Shown piece by piece: positions 8,594 through 15,335 of a DNA stretch of 25,312 nucleotides. The translations under genes were made by a program, and so were the position numbers. Positions within the stretch are counted from its first letter, which is position 1. Each line of letters opens with the position of its first letter. Source of the stretch: CAZUCD01 sp964618855 (GTDB lineage Bacteria > Sumerlaeota > Sumerlaeia > SLMS01 > JANRJK01); assembly GCA_964618855.1 (NCBI GenBank), contig CAZUCD010000044.1:1-25312 (forward strand), in the 5' to 3' direction. The notes beneath the pieces are model-generated. The model was not told the DNA's origin. It saw nothing but the letters and a program-made list of their open reading frames with translations, and ran no database searches.

Positions 8594-9334
8594 TCAGCGT
8601 TCGTTCACAAGTTCGCCGTCCACCATCCGGACGACACGATCCGCCGCGGCGGCCGCCTGCGCATCGTGCGTGGCCATCATGATCGCGGCGCCGTGCTGGC
8701 GCGCCAAATCGCGGATCATGGCAAGAATCGACGCCCCGGTCCGCGAGTCGAGGTTGCCGGTGGGCTCGTCGGCCAAGAGAAGCCTGGGCCTGTGGACGAG
8801 GGCGCGCGCGAGTGCCACGCGCTGCATCTCACCCCCGGAAAGCTGGTGTGCGAGATGTCTGAGGCGCGCCTCCAATCCCACCTCCACCGCGATTGACTCC
8901 GCAGCGCGCGTCGCCTCGGGGCTGCCCTCCCCGGACAGTAGCAGCGGCATGGCGATGTTCTCCACCACGGTCAGATTTGGCAGCAGGTTGAAGAACTGAA
9001 AGACGAACCCAATGGCGCGAAGGCGAAACTTCGACCGCTCGTCGTCCGTCATCCGGTGCAGCTCGGCCCCATCGACCAGGAGGGTGCCAGCGTCAGGGAC
9101 GTCCAGGCCGCCAACCAGGTTTAGCAGCGTGGACTTTCCGCTGCCCGACGACCCCATGAGGGCGACGAACTCGCCGGGCTGCACGTCGAGGGTCACGCCG
9201 CGCAGCACGAGCAGGGGGGCCGCCTGACCGTCGGGGCTGAATGACTTTCGAATGCCTGAAAGTGAGACAAGCGGTGCTGGCCGAGCCGATGCGTGCCCCG
9301 CCGCCGTTGGCGCGACTCCCCCTGCAATTGTCAT
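8594..9334 (-). CDS. ABC transporter ATP-binding protein (LolD/MacB/AttE type)
   Basis: From the ATG at 9334 this is a 246-residue nucleotide-binding domain. Walker A GSSGSGKST is at 61-69, the Q-loop glutamine at 113 (VFQFFNLLPNLT, typical of the LolD/MacB group), the signature LSGGE at 165-169, Walker B LLLADE at 185-190 followed by PTGNLDS, and the H-loop histidine at 223. The protein powers the FtsX-like permease encoded one base downstream (TGA-C-ATG). An upstream in-frame start at 9388 would add 18 residues of low-complexity character. I prefer 9334 because AAGG lies eight bases upstream of it and the family rarely carries a long N-terminal extension. The last residues (MVDGELV) fit the end of the domain. 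Confidence 0.95.
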   Translation of the reverse strand: MTIAGGVAPTAAGHASARPAPLVSLSGIRKSFSPDGQAAPLLVLRGVTLDVQPGEFVALMGSSGSGKSTLLNLVGGLDVPDAGTLLVDGAELHRMTDDERSKFRLRAIGFVFQFFNLLPNLTVVENIAMPLLLSGEGSPEATRAAESIAVEVGLEARLRHLAHQLSGGEMQRVALARALVHRPRLLLADEPTGNLDSRTGASILAMIRDLARQHGAAIMMATHDAQAAAAADRVVRMVDGELVNER

Positions 9335-9359
9335 AGGGGCAACCTTGGGGAAGGGCTCA

Positions 9360-9379
9360 TGCCTGCCATGGAGCAGGCA
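9360..9379. other. Small hairpin between roadblock and ABC ATPase genes
   Basis: TGCCTGC (9360-9366) and GCAGGCA (9373-9379) form a perfect 7-bp stem with a 6-nt loop, just after the roadblock stop on the minus strand. There is no T tract, so it is at best a weak or Rho-assisted transcription boundary between the two operons. Confidence 0.35.
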
Positions 9380-9403
9380 CCGTACCAACCGGCGCCCCGG
9401 GTG

Positions 9404-9949
9404 CTACTTGTAGTCCTTGAACATGTCGTCCAGCTTCGACTCGATGAACTGGACGGACTTGAGGACTTCCTCTGCCTGGCGGGCGTCGGGACGGAAACGG
9501 GCCATGAGGGGATCTATGGCGCCGGAGAACTGCTTCACTGCCGACCTGACGTTGCCACCCATGGCGTGCCGGCCGAGAAGCAGGCAGAGGATCAGGCGTT
9601 CGCCGAGAAGCAGGAAGTGGATGCGGTCGACATCGGAGCCGTAGAAGCGCACGTTGATTTCCGGACTGGCGGCGCGCGAGACCATCGAGTTCAGCGCCGC
9701 GATGACTCCAGCCGCCGTGGCCCCCATCACCTGCGGATTCACGGGGTGAAAGTCCCCCGCGTAGGCAAGGATCATCCCCGTCCGGTCCAGGATGATGCCA
9801 CATCGCGCCTTCGACTTGTCGATCAGCTCCTCGAGCGCACGGTCCAGGGTGTCGAGCTGGTCGGGGGGGATGGCATAGACATTGGTCGTGCCGGTGGAGG
9901 CCGCCCGCGCGTTCTGGGAATTCCGGTCGCTTGCGCCGGAGTTCGTCAT
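9404..9949 (-). CDS. Roadblock/LC7-domain protein, MglB-like partner of MglA
   Basis: This 181-residue protein consists mainly of one roadblock/LC7 fold. Visible features are the amphipathic helix LDTLDRALEELIDKSKA, the strand-forming CGIILDRTGMILAYAG, the helix in TAAGVIAALNSMVS, and IHFLLLGERLILCLLLG. MglB-type roadblock proteins dimerise and act as GTPase-activating proteins for MglA, setting cell polarity for gliding or twitching. The gene directly follows the MglA-like gene: its ATG overlaps the mglA TGA (ATGA), so the pair is translationally coupled. An upstream in-frame extension to 10075 would run inside mglA and is rejected. About 45 residues at the C-terminus (IDPLMARFRPDARQ onward) are helical and may be a partner-binding tail. 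The GAP role is inferred from family and context. Confidence 0.88.
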   Translation of the reverse strand: MTNSGASDRNSQNARAASTGTTNVYAIPPDQLDTLDRALEELIDKSKARCGIILDRTGMILAYAGDFHPVNPQVMGATAAGVIAALNSMVSRAASPEINVRFYGSDVDRIHFLLLGERLILCLLLGRHAMGGNVRSAVKQFSGAIDPLMARFRPDARQAEEVLKSVQFIESKLDDMFKDYK

Positions 9950-10560
9950 CGGTTGTAGCTCCCGAACTGCGACGCCAGGGTGGCGTTCAGCTTCGCGATG
10001 ACCTCCGCACAGACGGCGCGGAAAGTCTCCACGACCCCCTTGTTCTCGATGGCCACCGCCTCGAAGCTCCGGCACCCGCGGTCGTTGAGCAGGTCCTCGA
10101 ACTCCTCGATCGGGGTGATGAAGAAGAGGTCACGCTTGTTGTACTGCATCACGAGCGGGATGGTGTTGTAGTCGTAGCCGTACTCGGCCAGCATCGACTT
10201 GAGGTCCTGCATCGACTCGGTGTTGTCCGCCAGGCGGCTCTTGTCGCTGTCGGCCACGAAGACGAGCCCATCGACGCCGTTGAGCACCATTTTCCGCGTG
10301 GAGCGGTAGTATGGCTGCCCCGGGACGCCATAGATGAGGAACTTCGTCTTGAAACCCGCGATGTCCTCCAGGTCCATCGAGAAGTAGTCGAAGAAGAGCG
10401 TGCGATCCCCCTCGGTGTCGATGCTCTGGAGCTCCGTCCGGTTTTTCTGGGGAATCATTCCATGAATGCGCTGGATGTTCGTCGTCTTCCCGCCAAGGCT
10501 GGGGCCGACGTACACGATCTTGCAGTTTATCTCGCGGGTGCGATAGTTGATGATGGGCAT
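9946..10560 (-). CDS. mglA: MglA-type small Ras-like GTPase
   Basis: This 204-residue cytoplasmic GTPase has the bacterial MglA signature. The P-loop GPSLGGKTT is at residues 19-27, a switch I segment TEGDRTLFFDYF at 49-60, the switch II-like GVPGQPYYRSTRK at 78-90, FVADSDKSR, and the NKRD specificity motif at 141-144. In Myxococcus and related bacteria MglA recruits motility machinery to the leading pole and is switched off by its roadblock partner MglB. The roadblock protein encoded in ATGA overlap downstream makes the same pair here. The start ATG at 10560 begins with the family-typical MPIINY. No clear ribosome-binding site is visible. The gene lies about 190 bp from the tRNA scar that marks the island boundary, so it is the last core gene. 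Confidence 0.95.
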   Translation of the reverse strand: MPIINYRTREINCKIVYVGPSLGGKTTNIQRIHGMIPQKNRTELQSIDTEGDRTLFFDYFSMDLEDIAGFKTKFLIYGVPGQPYYRSTRKMVLNGVDGLVFVADSDKSRLADNTESMQDLKSMLAEYGYDYNTIPLVMQYNKRDLFFITPIEEFEDLLNDRGCRSFEAVAIENKGVVETFRAVCAEVIAKLNATLASQFGSYNR

Positions 10561-10747
10561 GTCGAGTTAAGCCGACGCCGTCCAGTGGTTTTCGCCGAAC
10601 CGATTTTTCCGTGCCTCAATCAGGGCTTGGGCCGGAAGCCAAGCAACGCCAACAAGGGATTCACCCCGCGCAGGTGCAGTCCGGTCAACGCGAAAGTCTG
10701 GCCCAAAGGGGCGTCCACGCAAGGCTGGGCGTTTTGAGCGGAAAAAA

Positions 10748-10770
10748 TGGTCGGGGCGACTGGATTTGAA
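10748..10770 (-). other. Truncated tRNA 3' end (probable tRNA-Pro), attachment-site remnant
   Basis: Read on the minus strand this is a tRNA 3' end: T-loop TTCAAAT, T-stem half CCAGT, acceptor half CGCCCCG, discriminator A and encoded CCA, followed by six T. The CGCCCCG acceptor half followed by ACCA matches the usual 3' end of bacterial tRNA-Pro genes. The T-stem 5' half should be ACTGG but is AGCCC, so homology stops exactly at the T-loop. The rest of the tRNA is absent. Integrases commonly recombine in this part of tRNA genes, leaving a short copy at the far end of the inserted element. I read this as the chromosomal-side att copy of the island. Confidence 0.75.
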
Positions 10771-10799
10771 GGGCTTCCGCGCCAGCGGAAGCCCTTCAA
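10766..10799. repeat. 15-bp perfect inverted repeat with 4-nt loop at the island junction
   Basis: TTGAAGGGCTTCCGC (10766-10780) and its exact complement (10785-10799) enclose the loop GCCA. The first bases of the stem are the last bases of the tRNA T-loop. Neither strand has a T tract after the stem, so it is not a standard intrinsic terminator. It could be an integrase arm or core feature, or a protein-binding palindrome. Confidence 0.85.
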
Positions 10800-10922
10800 T
10801 ATCAAGGAGCTACGACGAGAACGACTGCAAAAACCGGGTCCCGCCACGCTGACGCTACGATGGGACCACCCCCGCACCACCCTGAAGTTGCAGAAAGTTG
10901 CTGTGACGGAGACAAGCACGGC

Positions 10923-11261
10923 ATGAAGACGCTCGACCAAGTCCTCTACGATCACCACGACCTCCTCGCCGACGTCTTCGTTCCCGGACGCTGCGGCGAC
11001 GGCTGGGCCGCGATCATCGACGACGCGCTGTCGGAACTCCGACGGCGTGCTCCGAACGTCCGAGTGACGTGCATCAAGGAGAAGCTCGGGCGACTCGTGA
11101 TCTACTTCGACGACAAACTGGACACGATGGCCAAGGACATCGCCAGAGAGGCCGAGGCTCGGTCCATGGCCACCTGCGAGGTCTGCGGAGGCCCTGGGGG
11201 CCTTGTGGACGCCCTGGAAGGCCCCGCGAGGGTCCGGTGCCTAGAGCACCCGGACGGGTAG
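10923..11261 (+). CDS. Small hypothetical protein with C-terminal zinc-knuckle-like CxxC...CxxH
   Basis: This is a 112-residue protein. A middle segment KEKLGRLVIYF resembles the KEKFG-LRFY motif that recurs in small uncharacterised proteins of phages and mobile elements. The C-terminus has CEVCGG then CLEH about 20 residues later, a possible single zinc site. The ATG at 10923 has GGAG eleven bases upstream. An upstream in-frame ATG at 10860 would add 21 residues without family support. It is the first island gene next to the tRNA scar and is convergent with the defence operon (23 bp between stops). Function unknown. Confidence 0.7.
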   Translation: MKTLDQVLYDHHDLLADVFVPGRCGDGWAAIIDDALSELRRRAPNVRVTCIKEKLGRLVIYFDDKLDTMAKDIAREAEARSMATCEVCGGPGGLVDALEGPARVRCLEHPDG

Positions 11262-11284
11262 TAGACGATGGCATGAAGATCCAG

Positions 11285-13000
11285 CTAGTCCGCGCCGTTC
11301 TGCAGAAGACTTTCCGCGTGCTTCCAGTCGCCCGTTTCGATCAGAGCGAGGAGAGCGGCGCACTTCTTCGCGCTGTCGATGTCCTGTTCGTCCAGAGCAC
11401 CCAACCGATCAAGATGCTCCTTTGCATCGCTCGGTCGCGCTGAGAGTCGCGAGAAGTACTTCGGCTTCATCCAAGCATGCCCGAGGACATCCTTGGCCTT
11501 CAAGATGTCCTCGACCTCGACCGCAGCGAAGTTCCTCGCGTAGAACGCCCAGTTCTTGGCGACCTCGGCAGGGAACTTCGCGATCGACAACAGCAGGTGA
11601 TAGGCGCCGCCCCAGGGCGACGACTTCACCGGCGCCCCGGAGTCGAAGGAAACGCGCGTGCTCGTCAGTTGAGGGAGAAGGCTGCCAGTCCCAACAGAAC
11701 GGAGCCGTTCTTTCACGGCGTCAGTGATGCGAGCGAAGTTCGTGTCGTCGAGGTCCTTGCCGGGGTATAGACTCTGGAACATCCTGTTCGAGTCATCCCT
11801 CAGTCTCCTCTCGATCGAAGCCACAAACTCGTCGATCTTGCTGGGATCGAAGAGCGCCGAGAGCACCTCGCGCGCTTCCTTCTCGCGGGCCTCGAACTCA
11901 GCCCGCAGCAACGGACTCGCAGCGTCCGGTAGCCACCGCACACCATCGGACAAGGGGTAACTGAAGACCGTTAGCAGCTTCCCAGCAGAGGTACGAAGGT
12001 CTTCGATCTTCTTCTGATCCGCCTTGCTAAAGATAGAAACAGCATAGCGCGTCTCCCGGGAAACACTGCCTTCTTCGCGCTGTCCCTCGTCCCCGAAGAA
12101 GCGCGGCGAAAGCGGGACCTTCAGAGGCTTGAGGCGCGTCGCCACGTCGATGGACGTAAGACGACCTAGAGCATAGAGCCGCGCGACCTTGTCCGCCGTC
12201 GGATCCAACCTCGGCACGCCCATCATCGCAGACGGGAGCTTGCTCTGGGCCTCCTCAAAAGCCTCTAGGCGGTCTTCCGTCGTCATGCCTTCGAGGGCTT
12301 CAGCGGAAACCACAGCCCGAACGTCGCCGGTCTCTTGGTCCACAGCCACCTCGACGTCCCGTTCCTCCTGGTTGTCGCACGCCGCCATGTAGTCCTCCCA
12401 CATGCGCCTAGCCTCGGGCGTGCCCTGGGGCCGGACGAGGCGCGGGATCGCGACCGTATCGGCTCGCAGACGCACCGTATAGGTCGCCCACAGCCAGTCG
12501 AACCAACGCCGCCAAGCCTCCACAGTCGCCGAGTCCGGCGATGTCACGAGGTTCACTCGATCCGGGCGTCGCCCTTCGAGACCGAAGTTCCCCGCCGGGC
12601 CGGTCAGCAACAAGGGCGAGGCCGAGCCCTTGGGCACCAACATGAGCGAGTGATGAGGAACGTCCTCGATGTACGGCAGCAGGAAGACCCGCAGTTCGAG
12701 CCGCCCGGAAACCGCGTCCGAGAGACGGACGAGCGCTTCAAGTTCTCCCGGCCCCGTGGCGCACGCGGGATACAGCACCACCACGAGACTGCACCGCAGT
12801 TCGGTGTGCTCACGCAGGGCATCGGCGAGGAAGTCCACGCCGTCCTGCCTCAGATCGGCGACGACACCAGAGAGGCTGTGCGCGTTTTTCAGCAAGTCAC
12901 GCCACGCCGGAGTAACGTCGTACTCGGCGAGGCCCGCGTGGACCCGCTGCTCGGGCCAGAGGAAGGGCGGCGCGGGCCGGAGCGGGTTGGAGGCGTTCAT
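11285..13000 (-). CDS. Unknown 571-residue protein with degenerate PLD-like N-terminal region
   Basis: I do not recognise a named family for the whole protein. Residues roughly 30-180 resemble a phospholipase-D-like domain of the kind fused to defence helicases: a stretch of strands and helices, then HHSLMLV where an active enzyme would have H-x-K, then LTGPAGNFGLEG where the helicase in this operon has VGSSNFTASGL, then WRRWFDWLW. The catalytic lysine position is serine, so nuclease activity is doubtful. The remaining 390 residues are mixed alpha/beta without motifs I can name. The start at 13000 has AAGGAG six bases upstream. The open frame extends to 13501, but that extension is the wrong frame of the HNH gene. 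It is the last gene of the nine-gene operon. An adaptor or target-recognition role is a guess. Confidence 0.75.
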   Translation of the reverse strand: MNASNPLRPAPPFLWPEQRVHAGLAEYDVTPAWRDLLKNAHSLSGVVADLRQDGVDFLADALREHTELRCSLVVVLYPACATGPGELEALVRLSDAVSGRLELRVFLLPYIEDVPHHSLMLVPKGSASPLLLTGPAGNFGLEGRRPDRVNLVTSPDSATVEAWRRWFDWLWATYTVRLRADTVAIPRLVRPQGTPEARRMWEDYMAACDNQEERDVEVAVDQETGDVRAVVSAEALEGMTTEDRLEAFEEAQSKLPSAMMGVPRLDPTADKVARLYALGRLTSIDVATRLKPLKVPLSPRFFGDEGQREEGSVSRETRYAVSIFSKADQKKIEDLRTSAGKLLTVFSYPLSDGVRWLPDAASPLLRAEFEAREKEAREVLSALFDPSKIDEFVASIERRLRDDSNRMFQSLYPGKDLDDTNFARITDAVKERLRSVGTGSLLPQLTSTRVSFDSGAPVKSSPWGGAYHLLLSIAKFPAEVAKNWAFYARNFAAVEVEDILKAKDVLGHAWMKPKYFSRLSARPSDAKEHLDRLGALDEQDIDSAKKCAALLALIETGDWKHAESLLQNGAD

Positions 13001-13028
13001 CGCGGGCTCCTTGGGACCACGGTCTTCA

Positions 13029-13436
13029 TCACGGCGTAGCCCCCTTCGCCGCGTTGCACGCCCCGCATGCCACCTGGCCGTTCTCGACGATCGTTTTTCC
13101 GCCCTGCGACCACGGGATGATGTGGTCGGCCTCCCAAGCGTCCCACTCGCACTTCTCCCCTGAGCAGCGGAGTCGGAGCTGGCACAAGCCCGCATCCCGG
13201 CGATAGATCGCAAGCCGTTGCTCGTGGGTGAAGAGGCGCTGGTTGTCAAACTGCTCGATGTTGGGCACAGCCTTGAAAAACTTCCGAAGCAGATAGTCGT
13301 GCCGCCACTGGATCGAGTCCTGCGCGTCCGTGCTGTGGCTCGTCCGCTCCTTGTAGGCGAGCAGCTCCGGATCGCACAGATCCGTCGCGACGCCGTCCTG
13401 GGCTGCCCGGTTAGCCTCGAACGCGAGGATCCGCAT
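13029..13436 (-). CDS. HNH endonuclease, small
   Basis: This 135-residue protein ends in a clear HNH domain: FTHEQRLAIYRRDAGLCQ leads into Cys85, ADH at 103-105 holds the first catalytic His105, ENGQ contains Asn119, and CGAC at 124-127 supplies zinc cysteines before NAAKG. The longer loop CSGEKC (91-96) gives the other zinc ligands. The layout matches C-terminal HNH domains of larger restriction proteins, whose N-terminal domain is absent here. Nonetheless the start at 13436 has GGAG nine bases upstream, so this short form is probably translated as such. It sits 18 bp after darG and 28 bp before the 571-residue gene. It could cleave phage DNA as an effector of the operon, or be a decayed fragment. 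Confidence 0.85.
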   Translation of the reverse strand: MRILAFEANRAAQDGVATDLCDPELLAYKERTSHSTDAQDSIQWRHDYLLRKFFKAVPNIEQFDNQRLFTHEQRLAIYRRDAGLCQLRLRCSGEKCEWDAWEADHIIPWSQGGKTIVENGQVACGACNAAKGATP

Positions 13437-13454
13437 GCTATGCCGCTCCGAAGA

Positions 13455-14486
13455 TCATGTGTGCGTCGCGATGCGGTTCCAGGCTGCTTCAACGTGCTCA
13501 AGGTGCATGAGGGCGCCCTTGCGTCGGTTCCACGCTCTGATCATCTCGAACGCCTCCCGCGATGTCTGCGCGTTCGGCTTCTCCGTTCTAGCGACCCAGT
13601 GCACGGTCGAGAGCAACTCCATGCCGTAGGGGGTTTCAAAACCCTCTACCAGGCTGGCTACGCGCTCGAACCTCTCACGCGTGGCAGCATCGCTGGCGAG
13701 ATAGTCTCGAACGGGCTGGAGTCCCTCGGCGAGCAAACGGATGGGAGTCTCGGGCGAGTTGTCGCCATCGCCGTAGCCAAAGATGAAGTGGCCCTCCAGA
13801 TGGCAAAGGACTTTCCGCAGATCATCAGCGTAGGGACCGTAGTGATGTTTCGCGAAGTGTAACCGCAGGGGTTGTCCTGCCTCCTGGAGGAAGTACGCGA
13901 GCTTTTGAACCTCAAGCATCGTCATCGCATAGTCCAGCTCAGCGTATCGTTGCATGATCCCGAGCAACGCGGCGCGTCCGGCGGTCATCTGCGGCGGCTT
14001 CGTCCGGTTCACCTGCTGGTCCGCAGGTGGTGCCCCGGCTGGCTCGTAGACCATCACACGAACGTCGTCGAGGCGCGCGAAGGCATCGACGATCATCGGG
14101 AAGACGTCACGCCAGTCCAACCCCCCGTTGCCGCATCCGAGCGGTGGCACAGCGATACTCTTGATCCCGCGTTCCTGTACCAGGTTCACGAGCGCAACCA
14201 GCCCAGCTTGGATGTCGGCCATCCGTGACGGGTGCTTCCAGTCCCGCTTCGTCGGGAAGTTGATGATGTAGCGCGGCGCGAGCAAGACGTCGCGCTCGAA
14301 CACGTGCAGCGTACCCGGGCGCAGTTCACCCGTGGCGCACGCGCGCTTGTACGGGGCTTCCATCTCCGGGAACGCCTTGCGGAACTGGAGGGCGATACCT
14401 TTGCCCAGCACTCCCTGAGTGTTGACAGTGTTCACGAGGGCGTCGGCCTCGGCTTCGAGCAGGTTTCCGGTGACGAGTTCTAGCAT
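13455..14486 (-). CDS. darG: DarG antitoxin: macrodomain DNA ADP-ribosylglycohydrolase
   Basis: This 343-residue protein starts with a DarG-type macrodomain (about 1-160): GNLLEAEADALVNTVNTQG, GKGIALQFRKAFP, Lys80 in FPTKRDW, and PPLGCGNGGLDW at 114-125. Lys80 is the position known as important for catalysis in DarG. The C-terminal half (about 175-343) contains LEVQKLAYFLQEAGQPLRL and HHYGPYADDL, the conserved DarG C-terminal domain that binds and blocks DarT. DarG removes ADP-ribose from thymidine in single-stranded DNA and also neutralises the toxin by direct binding. The gene follows darT by eight bases, with GAGG overlapping the darT stop as its ribosome-binding site. Both domains are intact, so the antitoxin is probably functional. 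Confidence 0.95.
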   Translation of the reverse strand: MLELVTGNLLEAEADALVNTVNTQGVLGKGIALQFRKAFPEMEAPYKRACATGELRPGTLHVFERDVLLAPRYIINFPTKRDWKHPSRMADIQAGLVALVNLVQERGIKSIAVPPLGCGNGGLDWRDVFPMIVDAFARLDDVRVMVYEPAGAPPADQQVNRTKPPQMTAGRAALLGIMQRYAELDYAMTMLEVQKLAYFLQEAGQPLRLHFAKHHYGPYADDLRKVLCHLEGHFIFGYGDGDNSPETPIRLLAEGLQPVRDYLASDAATRERFERVASLVEGFETPYGMELLSTVHWVARTEKPNAQTSREAFEMIRAWNRRKGALMHLEHVEAAWNRIATHT

Positions 14487-14494
14487 GTCATGCC

Positions 14495-15106
14495 TCAGTA
14501 GTACCAGTTTCTGCGAACCGTCACAGGCGTCCGCGCCCCTGTTCCCCGGAGGACCGCCTCCACCTCAACCCGCGTCGCGGCGTCGATGACACCGACCTCC
14601 TCGATGCAGGACCACGGGACGCTCGTCCGCACGAGGAACTCGGCCTGGCGCTCTTCTTTCACCTCGGACCAGTACGTGAGCCCCATCGCGCGCCAGTCGA
14701 CTTTTTCGCCAAGGTCGCTCAGGCTCGTGAAGTAGTTCGCGTAGAACAGCTCGGCGTGCCGGTCAGTGAAACAGTGCCCGTGTCCAAGCGCAACCACGGC
14801 CTCCACGCTCGTTACAAGGTGGACGATCCTGGACTGGCCATCCGTGTAGCCCTCCACGTTGTTCCGGTGGATCGTGTAGAGCATCGGCGACCTGGCTGCA
14901 AAGTAGAAGGGAACGTACTCGCCCAGCATCCCTCCGGGCGGCACGGGCACCGTGCGCCTCATCCTCCGCTCCTTGATATGCTCGTGGGCGATGCTCACGT
15001 GGGTGAAACCCTGGTTCCGGCGCTCTGCATCGCACCACAAGCCCTTGCACGCGAGGATCGAGGACAAGTTTCCGATGTGGGTGATGTGAAAGAGCGCGAC
15101 GGGCAT
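14495..15106 (-). CDS. darT: DarT toxin: DNA thymidine ADP-ribosyltransferase
   Basis: This 203-residue protein matches the DarT (DUF4433) family. It begins FHITHIGNLSSIL, the NAD-binding N-terminal strand and helix, has HVSIAHEHIKERR, GEYVPFYFAARSPMLY, DRHAELFYANYFTSL, DWRAMGLTYWSE and finally RQAEFLV, in which Glu156 is at the catalytic glutamate position. DarT transfers ADP-ribose from NAD+ to thymidine in single-stranded DNA, blocking replication. In DarTG this can abort phage infection. The start is set at 15106 because the FHITH motif must lie near the N-terminus; frames from 15139 and 15130 are open but overlap the upstream 74-residue gene. A weak GGGAGGG lies further upstream. It lies four bases after that gene's stop and eight bases before darG, inside the longer operon. 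Confidence 0.95.
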   Translation of the reverse strand: MPVALFHITHIGNLSSILACKGLWCDAERRNQGFTHVSIAHEHIKERRMRRTVPVPPGGMLGEYVPFYFAARSPMLYTIHRNNVEGYTDGQSRIVHLVTSVEAVVALGHGHCFTDRHAELFYANYFTSLSDLGEKVDWRAMGLTYWSEVKEERQAEFLVRTSVPWSCIEEVGVIDAATRVEVEAVLRGTGARTPVTVRRNWYY

Positions 15107-15110
15107 GTGG

Positions 15111-15335
15111 CTACTGTTCCCTCCCCCCATCCCCGCCATTATCCTTCACGGCGGGGATGGTGCCGTTGACGATCTCCTTCTCTTCGGCGGCGAGGCTGCG
15201 GGCCTCGTCGGCTACCCCTGCCTTCGCCGCTGCTGCTTCTGCGGCGGCCTTGTGGACGGCGATGGGCAGGTGCTTGGCGCCCAAGGCGGCGAGCTTCAAG
15301 ATGCGATCCTGACGAACCTGAGTCTGGAGCTTCAT
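15111..15335 (-). CDS. 74-residue protein ending in a copy of the methyltransferase C-terminal tail
   Basis: I know no family for this small protein. Residues 1-45 are Ala/Lys-rich and probably helical (AAAEAAAAKAG). The C-terminus AAEEKEIVNGTIP, then KDNGGDGG, repeats the tail of the methyltransferase encoded upstream (AEEQKIVNGILP, then KDDGGDGG), and the underlying DNA is about 84% identical over some 76 bp. Translation looks real: the ATG overlaps the channel stop as ATGA, and GAGGAG sits seven bases upstream. It ends four bases before darT. It may be a relic of a duplicated methyltransferase 3' end that came with the channel insertion, or a small docking or linker protein. Confidence 0.6.
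   Translation of the reverse strand: MKLQTQVRQDRILKLAALGAKHLPIAVHKAAAEAAAAKAGVADEARSLAAEEKEIVNGTIPAVKDNGGDGGREQ
15122..15197. repeat. ~76-bp imperfect direct repeat, copy A
   Basis: About 84% identical to 16229-16304 by hand alignment (around 12 mismatches), in the same orientation. It encodes the C-terminal tail of the 74-residue protein and ends just upstream of darT. Confidence 0.85.

Larger units (their letters stand above)
10561..10922. other. Island-boundary intergenic region
   Basis: This 362-bp stretch contains no supported gene. From left to right it holds the presumed mglA upstream region (10561-10747), the truncated tRNA end (10748-10770), a long perfect hairpin (10766-10799), and about 120 bp of leader in front of the small plus-strand gene. 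A minus-strand ORF covering 10620-10958 has no family features and crosses the tRNA scar, so I do not call it. Confidence 0.6.

Noticed and set aside
10766..10799. Intrinsic terminator at the 15-bp hairpin
   Set aside because: No T tract follows on either strand, and the stem coincides with the recombination junction.
10620..10958. Minus-strand 112-codon ORF
   Set aside because: It runs across the tRNA scar, the hairpin and the start of the plus-strand gene and shows no family motif.
13001..13501. N-terminal extension of the 571-aa protein in the same open frame
   Set aside because: It is the wrong-frame shadow of the HNH gene, rich in Arg and Ser, and a strong AAGGAG site supports the start at 13000.
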